The notes: generated from the letters alone by a model not told the origin. 64,000 bases of DNA from JAVVEZ01 sp032250895 (GCA_032250895.1 JAVVEZ010000001.1:32291-96290); one strand, 5' to 3'; positions 8,801-18,110 are shown, counted from the first letter of the stretch. Translations and numbers: made by a program.

Positions 8801-10246
8801 ATGTCAGTTGATTACGATGTCATAATTATCGGAGCAGGTCCCGGCGGCTATGTGGCTGCGATCAGAGCTGCGCAGTTGGGACTGAAAACCGCCTGTGTCG
8901 AAAAATGGGTGGACCAGGACAGCAAGCCCGTCTATGGCGGTACCTGTCTCAATATCGGCTGTATTCCCTCCAAGGCCCTGTTGGATTCTTCGCATAAATA
9001 TGCCGAAGCCAAAGACCATTTCGCCATCCATGGCATCAGTACGGGTAATGTGAAAATCGACGTGCCCGCGATGCTTGCCCGCAAGGAAAGCGTGGTCAAG
9101 CAGTTGACGGGCGGCATCAGCGGCCTGTTCAAGGCCAACAAGGTGACGGGTATCTCCGGGAGCGGCCGCCTGCTGGCCGATCGCAAGGTCGAGGTCACCT
9201 CTGCTGATGGCAAGAAACAGGTATTGACTGCCGCCAACGTTATTTTGGCGGCGGGTTCGGTGCCGGTTGCAATCAAGCCGGCCCCCCTGGAAGAGGGTAT
9301 CGTGGTGGATTCCACCGGCGCGCTGGAATTCCAGTCGGTGCCCAAGCGTCTGGGTGTGATTGGCGCCGGTGTGATCGGTTTGGAACTGGGCAGTGTGTGG
9401 TCGCGCCTGGGATCGGAAGTCGTGATTCTGGAAGCCATGGATCAGTTTCTGCCGGCCATTGACCAGCAGATTGCCAGGGAAGCCAAAAAGATTCTCAGCA
9501 AACAGGGGCTGGACATTCGGCTGGGTGCCACGGTAACCGGGACCCAGGTTAAAAAAGGCAAGTCCGCGAATGTGACGGTGTCCTACAATGACAAGGACGG
9601 TGCCAAACAAGAGGTTTTCGACAAGTTGATCGTTTGTGTGGGCAGACGGCCCCTGAGTGAAGGCTTGCTGGCCGACGACTCCGGCGTCGAGAAGGATGAA
9701 CGGGGCTTTATCCAGGTGGATGAACATTGCGCCACCCGCGTCAAGGGTGTGTATGCGGTGGGAGATCTGGTGCGGGGTCCGATGCTGGCGCACAAGGCCT
9801 CAGAGGAAGGCATCATGGTGGTGGAAAACATTGCCGGCCAGAAGGCCTCCATGAATTATGACCTGGTGCCTGCGGTGATCTACACCCATCCTGAAATTGC
9901 GGCCGTGGGCAGGACCGAGGAGCAACTGAAGGAAGCCGGTATTGAATACAATAGTGGCGTCTTTCCCTTTGCCGCCAGCGGCCGGGCACTGGCAGCCAAT
10001 GATGCCGATGGCATGGTCAAGATTCTTGCGGATGCGAAAACCGACCGGGTGCTGGGTTGTCATATCATCGGGCCATCGGCAGCCGACCTGACCCAGGCCG
10101 TCGTGCTGGCCATGGAATTCAGTGCCAGTGCCGAGGATATCGGGCTGACGGTATTTTCCCATCCTGCACTCTGTGAAGCCGTGCATGAGGCCGCCCTGGC
10201 CGTCAATGGCCATGCCATCCATATTGCCAACAGGAAGAAGCGTTAA
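8801..10246 (+). CDS. lpdA: Dihydrolipoyl dehydrogenase (E3)
   Basis: FAD enzyme that reoxidises dihydrolipoate with NAD+ for the 2-oxoacid dehydrogenase complexes. It has 481 residues with the FAD motif GAGPGGYVAA, the redox-active disulfide Cys49/Cys54 in GGTCLNIGCIPSK, the NAD motif GAGVIGLELGS, and the C-terminal base in FSHPALCEAVHEA. It lies 21 nt after sucB, so this copy is dedicated to the 2-oxoglutarate complex. CAGGA precedes the ATG. Confidence 0.97.
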   Translation: MSVDYDVIIIGAGPGGYVAAIRAAQLGLKTACVEKWVDQDSKPVYGGTCLNIGCIPSKALLDSSHKYAEAKDHFAIHGISTGNVKIDVPAMLARKESVVKQLTGGISGLFKANKVTGISGSGRLLADRKVEVTSADGKKQVLTAANVILAAGSVPVAIKPAPLEEGIVVDSTGALEFQSVPKRLGVIGAGVIGLELGSVWSRLGSEVVILEAMDQFLPAIDQQIAREAKKILSKQGLDIRLGATVTGTQVKKGKSANVTVSYNDKDGAKQEVFDKLIVCVGRRPLSEGLLADDSGVEKDERGFIQVDEHCATRVKGVYAVGDLVRGPMLAHKASEEGIMVVENIAGQKASMNYDLVPAVIYTHPEIAAVGRTEEQLKEAGIEYNSGVFPFAASGRALAANDADGMVKILADAKTDRVLGCHIIGPSAADLTQAVVLAMEFSASAEDIGLTVFSHPALCEAVHEAALAVNGHAIHIANRKKR

Positions 10247-10288
10247 GGGCTTGAGTTGTCCTGGGCAATTTTCTGCCTATGTCCAATG

Positions 10289-10335
10289 AATACCTGACCT
10301 TGCCCGTATCTTCGGGTGCGTCGATGCCAGGTATT
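10289..10335 (+). repeat. Nested hairpin in the lpdA-sucC gap
   Basis: AATACCTG (10289-10296) pairs perfectly with CAGGTATT (10328-10335), enclosing a smaller stem CCCG (10303-10306) / CGGG (10313-10316). It sits in the 155-nt leader of sucC. No U-run follows. It may be an RNA processing or regulatory structure. Confidence 0.35.
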
Positions 10336-10401
10336 TCCGGGCTGGGGCAGCTTGAAATTCCCGGTTCAGCCAGAAATTACAATCTGACGAAGGATGCATA
10401 A

Positions 10402-11568
10402 ATGAATTTACATGAATATCAGGCAAAACAATTGTTTGCCGACTACGGTCTGCCGGTTTCCACCGGCTTTGCCTGCGATACCCCGGAGGAAGCTGCCGCA
10501 GCCGCAGACCGCGTAGGCGGCAGCCGGTGGGTGGTCAAGGTCCAGGTGCATGCCGGTGGCCGGGGCAAGGCCGGTGGCGTAAAACTGGTTTCCAGCAAGG
10601 AAGAAATCAGGGATTTTGCCCGACAATGGCTGGGCAAGAACATGGTGACCTATCAAACCGACAGGAACGGCCAGCCCGTGAGCAAAATTCTGGTTGAGTC
10701 ATGCACGGATATTGCCCAGGAACTTTATCTGGGCGCAGTCGTCGATCGTACTTCCCGTCGTATCGTTTTCATGGCCTCTACCGAAGGGGGGGTGGAGATT
10801 GAAAAAGTAGCCCATGACACGCCCGAGAAGATCCTGAAGGCCACCATTGACCCACTTCTGGGTGCACAGCCCTATCAGGCTCGCGAGCTGGCCTTCAAAC
10901 TGGGTTTGAGCGGGGACCAGATCAAGCAGTTTACGCGTATTTTTTTGGGACTGGCCAAAATGTTTGAGGAATATGACCTGGCATTGCTGGAAATCAATCC
11001 ACTGGTCATCACCGCACAGGGCAATCTCCACTGTCTGGATGCCAAACTCAATATCGATGGCAATGCCTTGTTTCGCCAGCCCCGAATCCGGAATATGCAT
11101 GATCCCAGTCAGGAAGATGAGAGAGAGGCCAATGCGGCCAGGTGGGATCTGAATTATGTGGCGCTGGATGGCAACATTGGTTGCATGGTCAATGGTGCAG
11201 GCCTGGCCATGGGTACCATGGACATCGTCAAACTGCACGGCGGGCAACCCGCCAATTTTCTGGATGTCGGTGGCGGTGCGACCAGGGAGCGTGTTTCTGA
11301 AGCCTTCAAGATCATTCTTTCCGACAGCAAGGTCAAGGCCGTACTGGTCAACATCTTCGGAGGCATCGTGCGTTGTGACCTCATCGCTGAAGGCATCATT
11401 TGTGCCGTCGAGGAAGTGGGTGTGAAAGTGCCGGTGGTGGTGAGGCTGGAGGGCAACAATGCCGATCGGGGAACCCGGGTACTGGCAGAAAGCGGCCTGA
11501 ACATCATTGCCGCGAAGAATCTGACGGATGCAGCCGAACAGGTTGTCAAAGCAGCGGAGGGGCTATAA
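10402..11568 (+). CDS. sucC: Succinyl-CoA synthetase (ADP-forming) subunit beta
   Basis: With SucD it converts succinyl-CoA to succinate, producing ATP or GTP. It has 388 residues starting MNLHEYQAKQLFADYG, the canonical SucC N-terminus. It has an ATP-grasp fold (VVKVQVHAGGRGKAGG) and the C-terminal CoA-ligase domain with GGIVRCD and GNNADRGTR-type motifs. The stop codon TAA shares its last base with the sucD ATG (TAATG), so translation is coupled. Confidence 0.97.
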   Translation: MNLHEYQAKQLFADYGLPVSTGFACDTPEEAAAAADRVGGSRWVVKVQVHAGGRGKAGGVKLVSSKEEIRDFARQWLGKNMVTYQTDRNGQPVSKILVESCTDIAQELYLGAVVDRTSRRIVFMASTEGGVEIEKVAHDTPEKILKATIDPLLGAQPYQARELAFKLGLSGDQIKQFTRIFLGLAKMFEEYDLALLEINPLVITAQGNLHCLDAKLNIDGNALFRQPRIRNMHDPSQEDEREANAARWDLNYVALDGNIGCMVNGAGLAMGTMDIVKLHGGQPANFLDVGGGATRERVSEAFKIILSDSKVKAVLVNIFGGIVRCDLIAEGIICAVEEVGVKVPVVVRLEGNNADRGTRVLAESGLNIIAAKNLTDAAEQVVKAAEGL

Positions 11569-12440
11569 TGAGCATTTTGCTGAACAAGGATACAAGGGTA
11601 ATCTGTCAGGGTTTTACCGGTTCTCAGGGCACCTATCATTCCGAGCAGGCCATGGAGTACGGTACCAGAATGGTCGGTGGCGTGACGCCTGGCAAGGGTG
11701 GGCAGACCCATCTGGGACTGCCGGTATTCAATACGGTTTCAGAGGCGGTTCAGGAAACCGGCGCCGAAGCCACGGTCATCTATGTGCCGGCTCCCTTTTG
11801 CAAGGATTCCATCGTCGAGGCGGTCAATGCCGGTATAAGGCTCATCGTCTGCATTACCGAAGGCATACCGACCCTCGACATGCTGACGGTCAAGGTCAAA
11901 TGCGACGAGATGGGCGTGCGGCTGATTGGTCCCAACTGCCCCGGCATCATTACCCCGGGCGAGTCAAAGATCGGTATCATGCCGGCCCACATCCATCTGC
12001 GGGGCAAGGTGGGGATTGTTTCCCGCTCGGGAACCCTGACCTACGAGGCCGTCAAACAGACCACGGATTACGGCTTTGGCCAGTCCACCTGTGTTGGAAT
12101 CGGAGGAGACCCCATTCCAGGATCCAGCTTTATCGACATTCTTGCCCTGCTGGAACAGGATGAGCAGACCGAGGCGATTGTGATGATCGGAGAGATCGGG
12201 GGAAGCGCCGAGGAAGAGGCAGCGGCCTTTATCAAGGAACACGTCAGCAAGCCGGTGGTCTCATATATTGCAGGGGTCACGGCGCCGGCAGGCAAGCGTA
12301 TGGGGCATGCCGGGGCCATCATATCCGGTGGCAAAGGAACCGCTGACGAGAAGTTTGCGGCCCTGCAGGCGGCGGGGGTGCTTACCGTGAGAAGTCTTGC
12401 CGAGATCGGCAATGGTCTGAAACGGGCGGCAGGCTGGTAA
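11568..12440 (+). CDS. sucD: Succinyl-CoA synthetase subunit alpha
   Basis: CoA-binding subunit that carries the phosphohistidine intermediate. The ATG at 11568 overlaps the sucC stop by 1 nt, has GCGGAGG upstream, and gives 290 residues starting MSILLNKDTRVICQGFTG. The active-site His is about residue 247 in RMGHAGAI. GPNCPGIITP and the CoA-site segment SRSGTLTYE are present. A longer frame from 11400 would only read through sucC out of frame. It is the last gene of the TCA operon. Confidence 0.97.
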   Translation: MSILLNKDTRVICQGFTGSQGTYHSEQAMEYGTRMVGGVTPGKGGQTHLGLPVFNTVSEAVQETGAEATVIYVPAPFCKDSIVEAVNAGIRLIVCITEGIPTLDMLTVKVKCDEMGVRLIGPNCPGIITPGESKIGIMPAHIHLRGKVGIVSRSGTLTYEAVKQTTDYGFGQSTCVGIGGDPIPGSSFIDILALLEQDEQTEAIVMIGEIGGSAEEEAAAFIKEHVSKPVVSYIAGVTAPAGKRMGHAGAIISGGKGTADEKFAALQAAGVLTVRSLAEIGNGLKRAAGW

Positions 12441-12767
12441 AGGCCTGATGGATGCCGTTTTTGGCTGGACCTGGAAAAAGAAAATTGAAGCGGATTTTGG
12501 GCGGGTTTTTTATCTCTCAGGAGGTTTAAACTGCCGCAAGTAGTATGTTATGCTCGCCAGCCAAACGGACTGCAAGAGGTATTCAGGGACATGATATTGA
12601 TTGAAGACAGGAACGCTTGATACAGCCTATGGCAGGGTTTTCGCTGTTTTGACAAGCTGTTCTACCAAAGTGTTTTATGGGGATTAACTTAAGATTGGGC
12701 CTTGTCTTTGCCGGTTCTTCATTCTTGGCAAAGCTGGCCTGGTTTTTATGACAAAGTGGGATGACAC
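12441..12767. other. Intergenic region between sucD and the TonB-type operon
   Basis: 327 nt without a credible gene or a clear intrinsic terminator. The only signal seen is the promoter-like pair at 12649-12678 ahead of the DUF3450 gene. Confidence 0.5.
12649..12678 (+). promoter_or_regulatory. Candidate promoter of the DUF3450-exbBD-tonB operon
   Basis: TTGACA (12649-12654) is followed after 18 nt by TTTTAT (12673-12678), about 90 nt upstream of the first gene. The -35 box is perfect and the -10 box moderate. I saw no Fur-box palindrome. Confidence 0.4.
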
Positions 12768-13574
12768 ATGAGCTACCATCGTTTTAAACAAAAGGTTTTT
12801 GTTCCGTTACTGGTAATGCCGACTCTGTTTTTTTTGACGGGTTCGGCAAGCGGCCAGGATACCGTGGTGAATACCCAGATATTGGACCGGGCAGGGGAAA
12901 TAGCAGAAAAGGCTTTTGCAGCCGCCAAAGAATCCCAGGTCAGGATCAATAAGTTATCCGACCAGGCTGATGAATTGCTCGGCCAATACCGGGATGAAGC
13001 CAAAATCGTCGATGGCCTGGTGGTTTACAACGCCGGCATGCGAAGAACCATCGCGGAGCAGGAAAAAACCATTGCCCGTTATGACAAATCGATCACTGAA
13101 GCCGCCGAGCTGCAGAGGCAGATCCCCCCTCTGATGGAAAGAATGATGGTGGCGCTGGAGCAGTTTGTTGCACTTGATCTGCCTTTCCAGGTAGAAGCCA
13201 GACAGCAAAGACTCGATCTGATCCGTGGTGCCTTTGATGAGGCCAACGTTTCCATTGCAGAAAAATTCCGTCTCGTTCTGCAGGCTTATCAAATAGAAAG
13301 CGGTTATGGCCGCACCATGTCCTCCTATACCGATAATCTGGAAATAAATGGTGTTGAAAGAGACGTGGATATTCTTCAGGTGGGTCGTATCGCCCTGATT
13401 TATCAAACCAGTGATCAGACGTCAACCGGGGTCTGGGACAAAAATGCCAAGCAGTGGCTTGCCTTGCCGGACAGTTACAGAAGGCCTGTGGCCAATGGCA
13501 TTCGTATGGCGAAGAATCTGGCCAGTACCGAGATTCTTGAATTACCGATTATTGCTCCGGAGTCAGTACAATGA
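12768..13574 (+). CDS. DUF3450 family periplasmic protein of a TonB2-type system
   Basis: A 268-residue exported protein with a signal peptide ending near residue 30 (TGSASGQ) and a long coiled coil (about 45-125) followed by a helical C-terminal domain. The pattern ERDVDILQVGRIALIYQT and its position before an ExbB cluster identify it as DUF3450. Members of this family sit at the head of ExbB-ExbB-ExbD-TonB operons in marine gammaproteobacteria and are thought to assist the energy-transducing complex. The molecular role is unknown. The stop overlaps the next start by 4 nt (ATGA). Confidence 0.85.
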   Translation: MSYHRFKQKVFVPLLVMPTLFFLTGSASGQDTVVNTQILDRAGEIAEKAFAAAKESQVRINKLSDQADELLGQYRDEAKIVDGLVVYNAGMRRTIAEQEKTIARYDKSITEAAELQRQIPPLMERMMVALEQFVALDLPFQVEARQQRLDLIRGAFDEANVSIAEKFRLVLQAYQIESGYGRTMSSYTDNLEINGVERDVDILQVGRIALIYQTSDQTSTGVWDKNAKQWLALPDSYRRPVANGIRMAKNLASTEILELPIIAPESVQ

Positions 13575-14992
13575 ATTTTATAAGAAAAACGGCATTAACC
13601 TTTTCGGCTGGCTTCCTGTGTCTGTTCATGCAGCAGGTCCTGGCCCAGCAACCCGCAGCGGCGCCAGCTCCTGCAGTTCCACAAATGGCGAGCAGTCTCG
13701 ATGACCTGCTGAAGAAAGTCGAAGAGGCGCGCCTGAATGAGACGGAAGAACAAAAACAAAGAGAAGCCCAGTTCCGGGCCAATGTCAGTCAGCAGCAGTC
13801 TCTGTTGAATGAGATGCGGCAACGACGTGCGAATGAAGAACGGATCAGTGTGGATCTGGAAAGCAAATACAATGAAAATGAAATCATCAAGGCCCAGCGG
13901 GATGCCACGCTGAAAGAGCGCCTGGGTGATCTGGATGAATTGTTTGGTACCATTGCCGGTGTGGTAGGCGATACCCGCAGCAATTTTGAAGCCTCCCTGG
14001 TCAGTGCCCAGTTCCCGGGCCGGGAAGCTTTTCTGGATGAACTGGCGGCAACCGCTACCAGCGACTCTGATCTGCCCAGCATTGAAGAGTTGGAAAGACT
14101 GTGGTTCTACCTCTTGCAGGAAATGACCGAATCTGGCCGGGTGTCCGAATTCACCGCCAATGTCGCACAGCCTGATGGCACTCAGAGTGAGCAGGCAGTG
14201 GTCCGTATCGGCTCCTACAATATCGTCTCCAATGGCCAGTACCTGACCTTCAATCCCAACACCAAGCGTCTGAGCGTACTGCCCAGGCAGCCTGCTGGAT
14301 ACACGGATACTGCCGTGGCCATCCAGAATGCGACATCCGGATTCACCACTGTAGGTATCGACCCTACCGGTCCCACCGGCGGTTCCTATCTGGCAGCGCT
14401 GATCAGCAGTCCAAACCTGCAGGAGCGCGTTGAGCAAGGTGGTACGGTGGGTAATATCATCATTGCGCTGGGTATCGTGGCCTTGTTGTTTGCGCTGGAA
14501 AGGTTGTTCACACTGGGCATGATCGGTTCCAAGGTGAGCTCACAGCTCAAGCACCCTGGCAAGCCCAACAAGAACAATCCGCTGGGCCGGGTCCTGATGG
14601 TCTATGAAAGTGACCGAACCATGGACATCGAAACCCTGGAACTGAAGCTGGGTGAGGCCATCCTGCAAGAGACACCAAAGCTGGAGAAATTCCTGACCCT
14701 GCTGAAGATTATCGCCACAGTAGCTCCTTTGATGGGTCTGCTCGGAACGGTAACCGGTATGATCCAGGTGTTTCAGGCCATTACCTTGTTCGGTACCGGC
14801 GACCCCCAGATCATGGCGGGTGGTATTTCCGGCGCCTTGGTGACAACTGTTTTGGGTCTGGTTGTGGCGATTCCGACGGTACTGCTGCATACCCTGGTAA
14901 AAGGGCGCAGTGACCGCATCATCCATGTGCTGGAAGAACAGGCCACCGGTATCATTGCCAGAAAATCCGAGGCTGGTGAATCAAAAGCTTAA
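13571..14992 (+). CDS. TtpC-like MotA/TolQ/ExbB proton channel protein with periplasmic extension
   Basis: 473 residues: signal peptide (1-25, ending VLAQ), a Glu/Arg-rich periplasmic coiled coil (about 40-130), a periplasmic domain, then a C-terminal ExbB domain (about 290-460). The ExbB domain contains helices GNIIIALGIVALLFAL, APLMGLLGTVTGMIQVFQA and TTVLGLVVAIPTVLLHTL. The layout matches TtpC, an extra component of Vibrio TonB2 systems that is needed beside ExbB2, ExbD2 and TonB2. It overlaps DUF3450 by 4 nt and is followed by a second, minimal ExbB. It is inferred to couple proton flow to TonB. Confidence 0.9.
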   Translation: MNFIRKTALTFSAGFLCLFMQQVLAQQPAAAPAPAVPQMASSLDDLLKKVEEARLNETEEQKQREAQFRANVSQQQSLLNEMRQRRANEERISVDLESKYNENEIIKAQRDATLKERLGDLDELFGTIAGVVGDTRSNFEASLVSAQFPGREAFLDELAATATSDSDLPSIEELERLWFYLLQEMTESGRVSEFTANVAQPDGTQSEQAVVRIGSYNIVSNGQYLTFNPNTKRLSVLPRQPAGYTDTAVAIQNATSGFTTVGIDPTGPTGGSYLAALISSPNLQERVEQGGTVGNIIIALGIVALLFALERLFTLGMIGSKVSSQLKHPGKPNKNNPLGRVLMVYESDRTMDIETLELKLGEAILQETPKLEKFLTLLKIIATVAPLMGLLGTVTGMIQVFQAITLFGTGDPQIMAGGISGALVTTVLGLVVAIPTVLLHTLVKGRSDRIIHVLEEQATGIIARKSEAGESKA

Positions 14993-15024
14993 CTTAAGCT
15001 GGATCTACTTTTGGAGAAGAGCTT

Positions 15025-15561
15025 ATGTATTTTGCTTTAATGGAAAGTATCGAATCCATCTCTGCTTTCATGGAGAGGGGTGGGCAGGTGCTCTGGCTGA
15101 TTGCGCTGCTGCTGTTTGTAAAATGGACCCTGTTGTTTGAACGTGCGTGGTTTCTCAAAACCACGCACAAGAAAAATGTCAGAGCCGCGTTGAGCGAATG
15201 GGAGGCCAGGTCTGACAAGAGCTCCTGGAATGCCCATGCCATCAGGCAGCAGTTGATTTCAGGCGTTTCCCTCGACCTCAAATCCACCATTCCGGTGATC
15301 GAAGTCCTCGTGGTGATCTGTCCCCTGCTCGGTCTGCTGGGTACCGTGACCGGCATGATCGAGGTCTTTTATGTGATGGCCGTGACCGGCGGTGGCGATG
15401 CCAAGCAGATGTCCGGGGGGGTCGCCAAGGCGACCATTCCCACTATGGCAGGCATGGTGGGGGCGTTGTCCGGAATTTTTGCCAGTAATTGGTTAAAGCA
15501 CAAGGCTACTATGGAAATGGAGTTGTTGGAAGACCACCTCACCATTCACCATGGACACTAA
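15025..15561 (+). CDS. exbB: ExbB/MotA/TolQ proton channel subunit
   Basis: A compact inner-membrane channel subunit of 178 residues. It has an N-terminal helix (VLWLIALLLFVKWTLLF), a cytoplasmic loop, and two more helices (IEVLVVICPLLGLLGTVTGMIEVF and KATIPTMAGMVGALSGIFAS). The GLLGTVTGM motif is the ExbB/TolQ signature. It lies between the TtpC-like gene and exbD, as in TonB2 loci. GGAGAAGAG lies just upstream of the ATG. Confidence 0.93.
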   Translation: MYFALMESIESISAFMERGGQVLWLIALLLFVKWTLLFERAWFLKTTHKKNVRAALSEWEARSDKSSWNAHAIRQQLISGVSLDLKSTIPVIEVLVVICPLLGLLGTVTGMIEVFYVMAVTGGGDAKQMSGGVAKATIPTMAGMVGALSGIFASNWLKHKATMEMELLEDHLTIHHGH

Positions 15562-15585
15562 AACGAGCCAAGCAGCAGGTCAACT

Positions 15586-15990
15586 ATGAAAGGTTTTGGA
15601 AAAGCAAAAGATGAAGAGCAGGCGGGTGAGATCGATCTCACCCCCATGCTCGATGTAGTATTTATTCTGCTGATCTTCTTTATCGTGACGGCGGTTTTTG
15701 TCAAGGAAGCCGGCTACGATGTTTTGAGGCCGGTTGCTGCCACCAGTGAGCCGACGACCATGGAACCCATTCTCATTGCGATTTCTCCGGCCGGTGAGAT
15801 ATGGATGGATGGCGATATCGTACTGCCACGGAATGTCCGGCTGAGAATTGAGCAGCGGGTGGCAGAATCACCGAATGCCGGCGTTGTCATACAGGCAGAT
15901 CAGGGGGCACCCAATGAGTTTGTCCTGATCGTACTGAATGCAGCCAGGGAAGCTGAGGTTACCAATGTACAGATTGCAGCGGAGGAATAG
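15586..15990 (+). CDS. exbD: ExbD/TolR biopolymer transport protein
   Basis: Single-pass partner of ExbB. It has 134 residues, with the N-terminal segment EIDLTPMLDVVFILLIFF carrying the conserved transmembrane Asp that takes part in proton translocation. A periplasmic TolR/ExbD domain follows (about 50-134). The spacing of 24 nt to exbB and 3 nt to tonB indicates one transcript. Confidence 0.95.
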   Translation: MKGFGKAKDEEQAGEIDLTPMLDVVFILLIFFIVTAVFVKEAGYDVLRPVAATSEPTTMEPILIAISPAGEIWMDGDIVLPRNVRLRIEQRVAESPNAGVVIQADQGAPNEFVLIVLNAAREAEVTNVQIAAEE

Positions 15991-15993
15991 GTC

Positions 15994-16608
15994 ATGATCA
16001 GAATTGTCAATCTTGGTATTGCAGTTTTGTTGGCGGCAGTCGTTACCACTTCATTGTTTTTTCTGATGCAGCTGTTGATTGCTTCGGGGCTGACTCAGCC
16101 GGAGCGCGGTGAGCAGCGAAAGATTGCGGATATCACGATGCCGCAACAGGAAGTGGTGATCCAGCGTCAGGAACCGAAACCTGAAAAGGTGGAGGAACCC
16201 GAGGAGATACCCGATCTGCCTGATCAGACCATTCAATTGACGGCTCCCACCGGCCCCGGGATCAGCCTGGCAAGAGTGAATATTGATCTGGGTGACGTTG
16301 GCAATGGTGCCACTATTTCGGCAGCGGATGCCGAATATCTGCCCATTGTAACGATTGCCCCCCAATACCCACAGCGAGCGCTGGCAAGGGGCATCGAGGG
16401 CTGGTGCCAGGTGATGTTTACAGTGACTGAAAATGGTACGGTCGTGGACCCTGTCGTGGTGGATGCGGAACCGCCGAATATTTTTGACAGCTCTTCGATA
16501 AGGGCTGTACAGCGCTTCAAATTCAATCCACGGACCAAGGATGGTCAGCCTGTCAGAACGCCTGGTGTCCAATACGTTTTCCGTTACAATCTTGATCAGG
16601 ATCAGTAA
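15994..16608 (+). CDS. tonB: TonB family energy transducer
   Basis: 204 residues: an N-terminal membrane anchor (about 5-30, VLLAAVVTTSLFFLMQLL), a Pro/Glu/Lys-rich linker (RQEPKPEKVEEPEE, about 50-75), and a C-terminal TonB domain (about 110-200) with PQYPQRALARGIEGW and VQRFKFNPRTKDG. It is short, as is usual for TonB2-type proteins. It spans the periplasm to energise TonB-dependent receptors using the ExbB/ExbD gradient. No receptor gene is present in the window. Confidence 0.94.
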   Translation: MIRIVNLGIAVLLAAVVTTSLFFLMQLLIASGLTQPERGEQRKIADITMPQQEVVIQRQEPKPEKVEEPEEIPDLPDQTIQLTAPTGPGISLARVNIDLGDVGNGATISAADAEYLPIVTIAPQYPQRALARGIEGWCQVMFTVTENGTVVDPVVVDAEPPNIFDSSSIRAVQRFKFNPRTKDGQPVRTPGVQYVFRYNLDQDQ

Positions 16609-16621
16609 AAGGGCCAATGAC

Positions 16622-18025
16622 ATGAACAAAGAGAATATAAACAAGCTCAAAATGTCCCGGAATTTATGTGCGGGTTTTACGTCCCTGACACTCGCCGCCG
16701 CCTTTCTGACGGTCTTGCCGGTAGTCGATTCGGCCATCAACCTGAATATGTTCAGCCATACCCAGGTGCTGGCACAAAGAGCCGCCGATGAGACCAGGCC
16801 CCCGCCAGCCACCCGGCAGGCGCAGACTCTCAGCCAGAGAGTGTTCCGTGTGATTGAAAATGTCATGGAACTGCGCGACGAGAAGGAAGACTATGCCGGT
16901 GCTCTCAAGGCACTGGATGAAATCAAGGCCATGAATGACGCAGGGCGGCTCAATGATTATGAACAGTTCACCATGTGGCTGTTCTACGCCAGTATCGACC
17001 AGGCCCAGGAACGCTATGCAGAAGCCGTCCTCTCCTATGAGCAAATACTGAAGCTTCCGAACCTGACACCAGACCAGCGCGAGCAGGCCCTGTCAATTAT
17101 TGGGCAGCTCTACTATGTGCTGGAAGACTACCGGAAAGCCATCGATGCGCTGAAAAAATATCTGGAAGTGGCAGTCGACCCCAGCCCGGATATGTATCTG
17201 CGCATAGGTACGGCCTATTATCAGCTCGATGAGTTCCAGGAAGCCATTCCCTTCGTTTTGCGCAATATGGAACTTGAGCTCGCTTCCGGTGATCTCGTTC
17301 CCGAATCCACTTATGGCCTGTTGAGGGCTCTCTATCTGTCGGTGGAGGATTATCCCAAGGCCAAACAGGTCCTGCGGGAGATGGTCGTGCTCTTCAACAA
17401 GCCTGAGGACTGGGGTTTTCTGGCTTCCATTCACGGTCAGATGGAAGAGTTTCCGCAGCAACTTCAAACCTACTATGTCGCCAACGCCATGGGTTATCTG
17501 GAATCGGAGAATCAGCTGATGAATCTGGCTTTTCAGCTTTTCAACAACGATAATCCTTACGGTGCGGCAAAACTGGTGGCCGATGGCATTGCCGCTGGCG
17601 TGATCAAGGAAACGGAAAGCAACCTGTCTTTCCTGTCACAGAGCTGGCAGATTGCCCGTGAAGATGAAAAGGCCATCGAGCCCTTGATAAAGGCTGCGGA
17701 AATTTCGGAAGAGGATGCCGGCGAGCTGTATGCACGTTTGGGCCGGGCCTATCTCAACCTGTCGGAGTTTAAAAAGGCTGCTGATGCTTTCGAGACGGCT
17801 TTGAAGGAAGGTAAACTGGACCGTCCGGATCAGGTGCGTATCACGCAGGCGAGAGCCTTGATGGATGCCAAGGAATTCGACAAAGCCTTGACTGTCCTGA
17901 AAGAAGCTGCAAAAGATCAACGCAGCAAAACGCTTGCCAATACCTGGATCAAGGTGGTGGAAAGTGAGAAAGCCAGGGAGGACTCTCTGCAAGAAAGGAG
18001 AGAACTCTACAAAGGTTTTTTCTGA
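16622..18025 (+). CDS. TPR-repeat periplasmic protein of the TonB2 operon
   Basis: 467 residues from the ATG at 16622 (AAAGGG upstream; an in-frame start at 16541 would overlap tonB and is disfavoured). A signal or anchor segment (about 15-40) is followed by a helical array of tetratricopeptide repeats, for example EDYRKAIDALKKYLEVAVD, DEFQEAIPFVLRNME and SEFKKAADAFETALKEG. A TPR protein is the typical last gene of such operons. The function is unknown; a role in assembling or regulating the TonB complex is inference. It is followed by a repeat and a terminator. Confidence 0.87.
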   Translation: MNKENINKLKMSRNLCAGFTSLTLAAAFLTVLPVVDSAINLNMFSHTQVLAQRAADETRPPPATRQAQTLSQRVFRVIENVMELRDEKEDYAGALKALDEIKAMNDAGRLNDYEQFTMWLFYASIDQAQERYAEAVLSYEQILKLPNLTPDQREQALSIIGQLYYVLEDYRKAIDALKKYLEVAVDPSPDMYLRIGTAYYQLDEFQEAIPFVLRNMELELASGDLVPESTYGLLRALYLSVEDYPKAKQVLREMVVLFNKPEDWGFLASIHGQMEEFPQQLQTYYVANAMGYLESENQLMNLAFQLFNNDNPYGAAKLVADGIAAGVIKETESNLSFLSQSWQIAREDEKAIEPLIKAAEISEEDAGELYARLGRAYLNLSEFKKAADAFETALKEGKLDRPDQVRITQARALMDAKEFDKALTVLKEAAKDQRSKTLANTWIKVVESEKAREDSLQERRELYKGFF

Positions 18026-18031
18026 GGGCAA

Positions 18032-18066
18032 CAGTTTGTTGAAAAAGTCCGTCCATGACCCGGCTT
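18032..18066 (+). repeat. Dispersed intergenic repeat, family B copy 1
   Basis: Contains CAGTTTGTTGAAAAAGTCC followed by a TCCATGACCCGG-like tail. The first 19 nt recur exactly, in opposite orientation, at 53738-53756, with the tail also similar. Both copies directly follow a stop codon. Confidence 0.7.
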
Positions 18067-18080
18067 AGCAGGGGGTTTGT

Positions 18081-18110
18081 AAAAAACGCATCTTCGGATG
18101 CGTTTTTTTT
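18081..18110 (+). terminator. Intrinsic terminator with UUCG tetraloop
   Basis: CGCATC (18087-18092), loop TTCG, GATGCG (18097-18102), flanked by a 6-A run before and an 8-T run after, which extend the stem. It is a textbook Rho-independent terminator closing the TonB2-type operon, and could also work in reverse. Confidence 0.93.

Noticed and set aside
12441..12480. Terminator after sucD
   Set aside because: The only inverted bases before the T-run pair over 3 bp, too weak for an intrinsic terminator.
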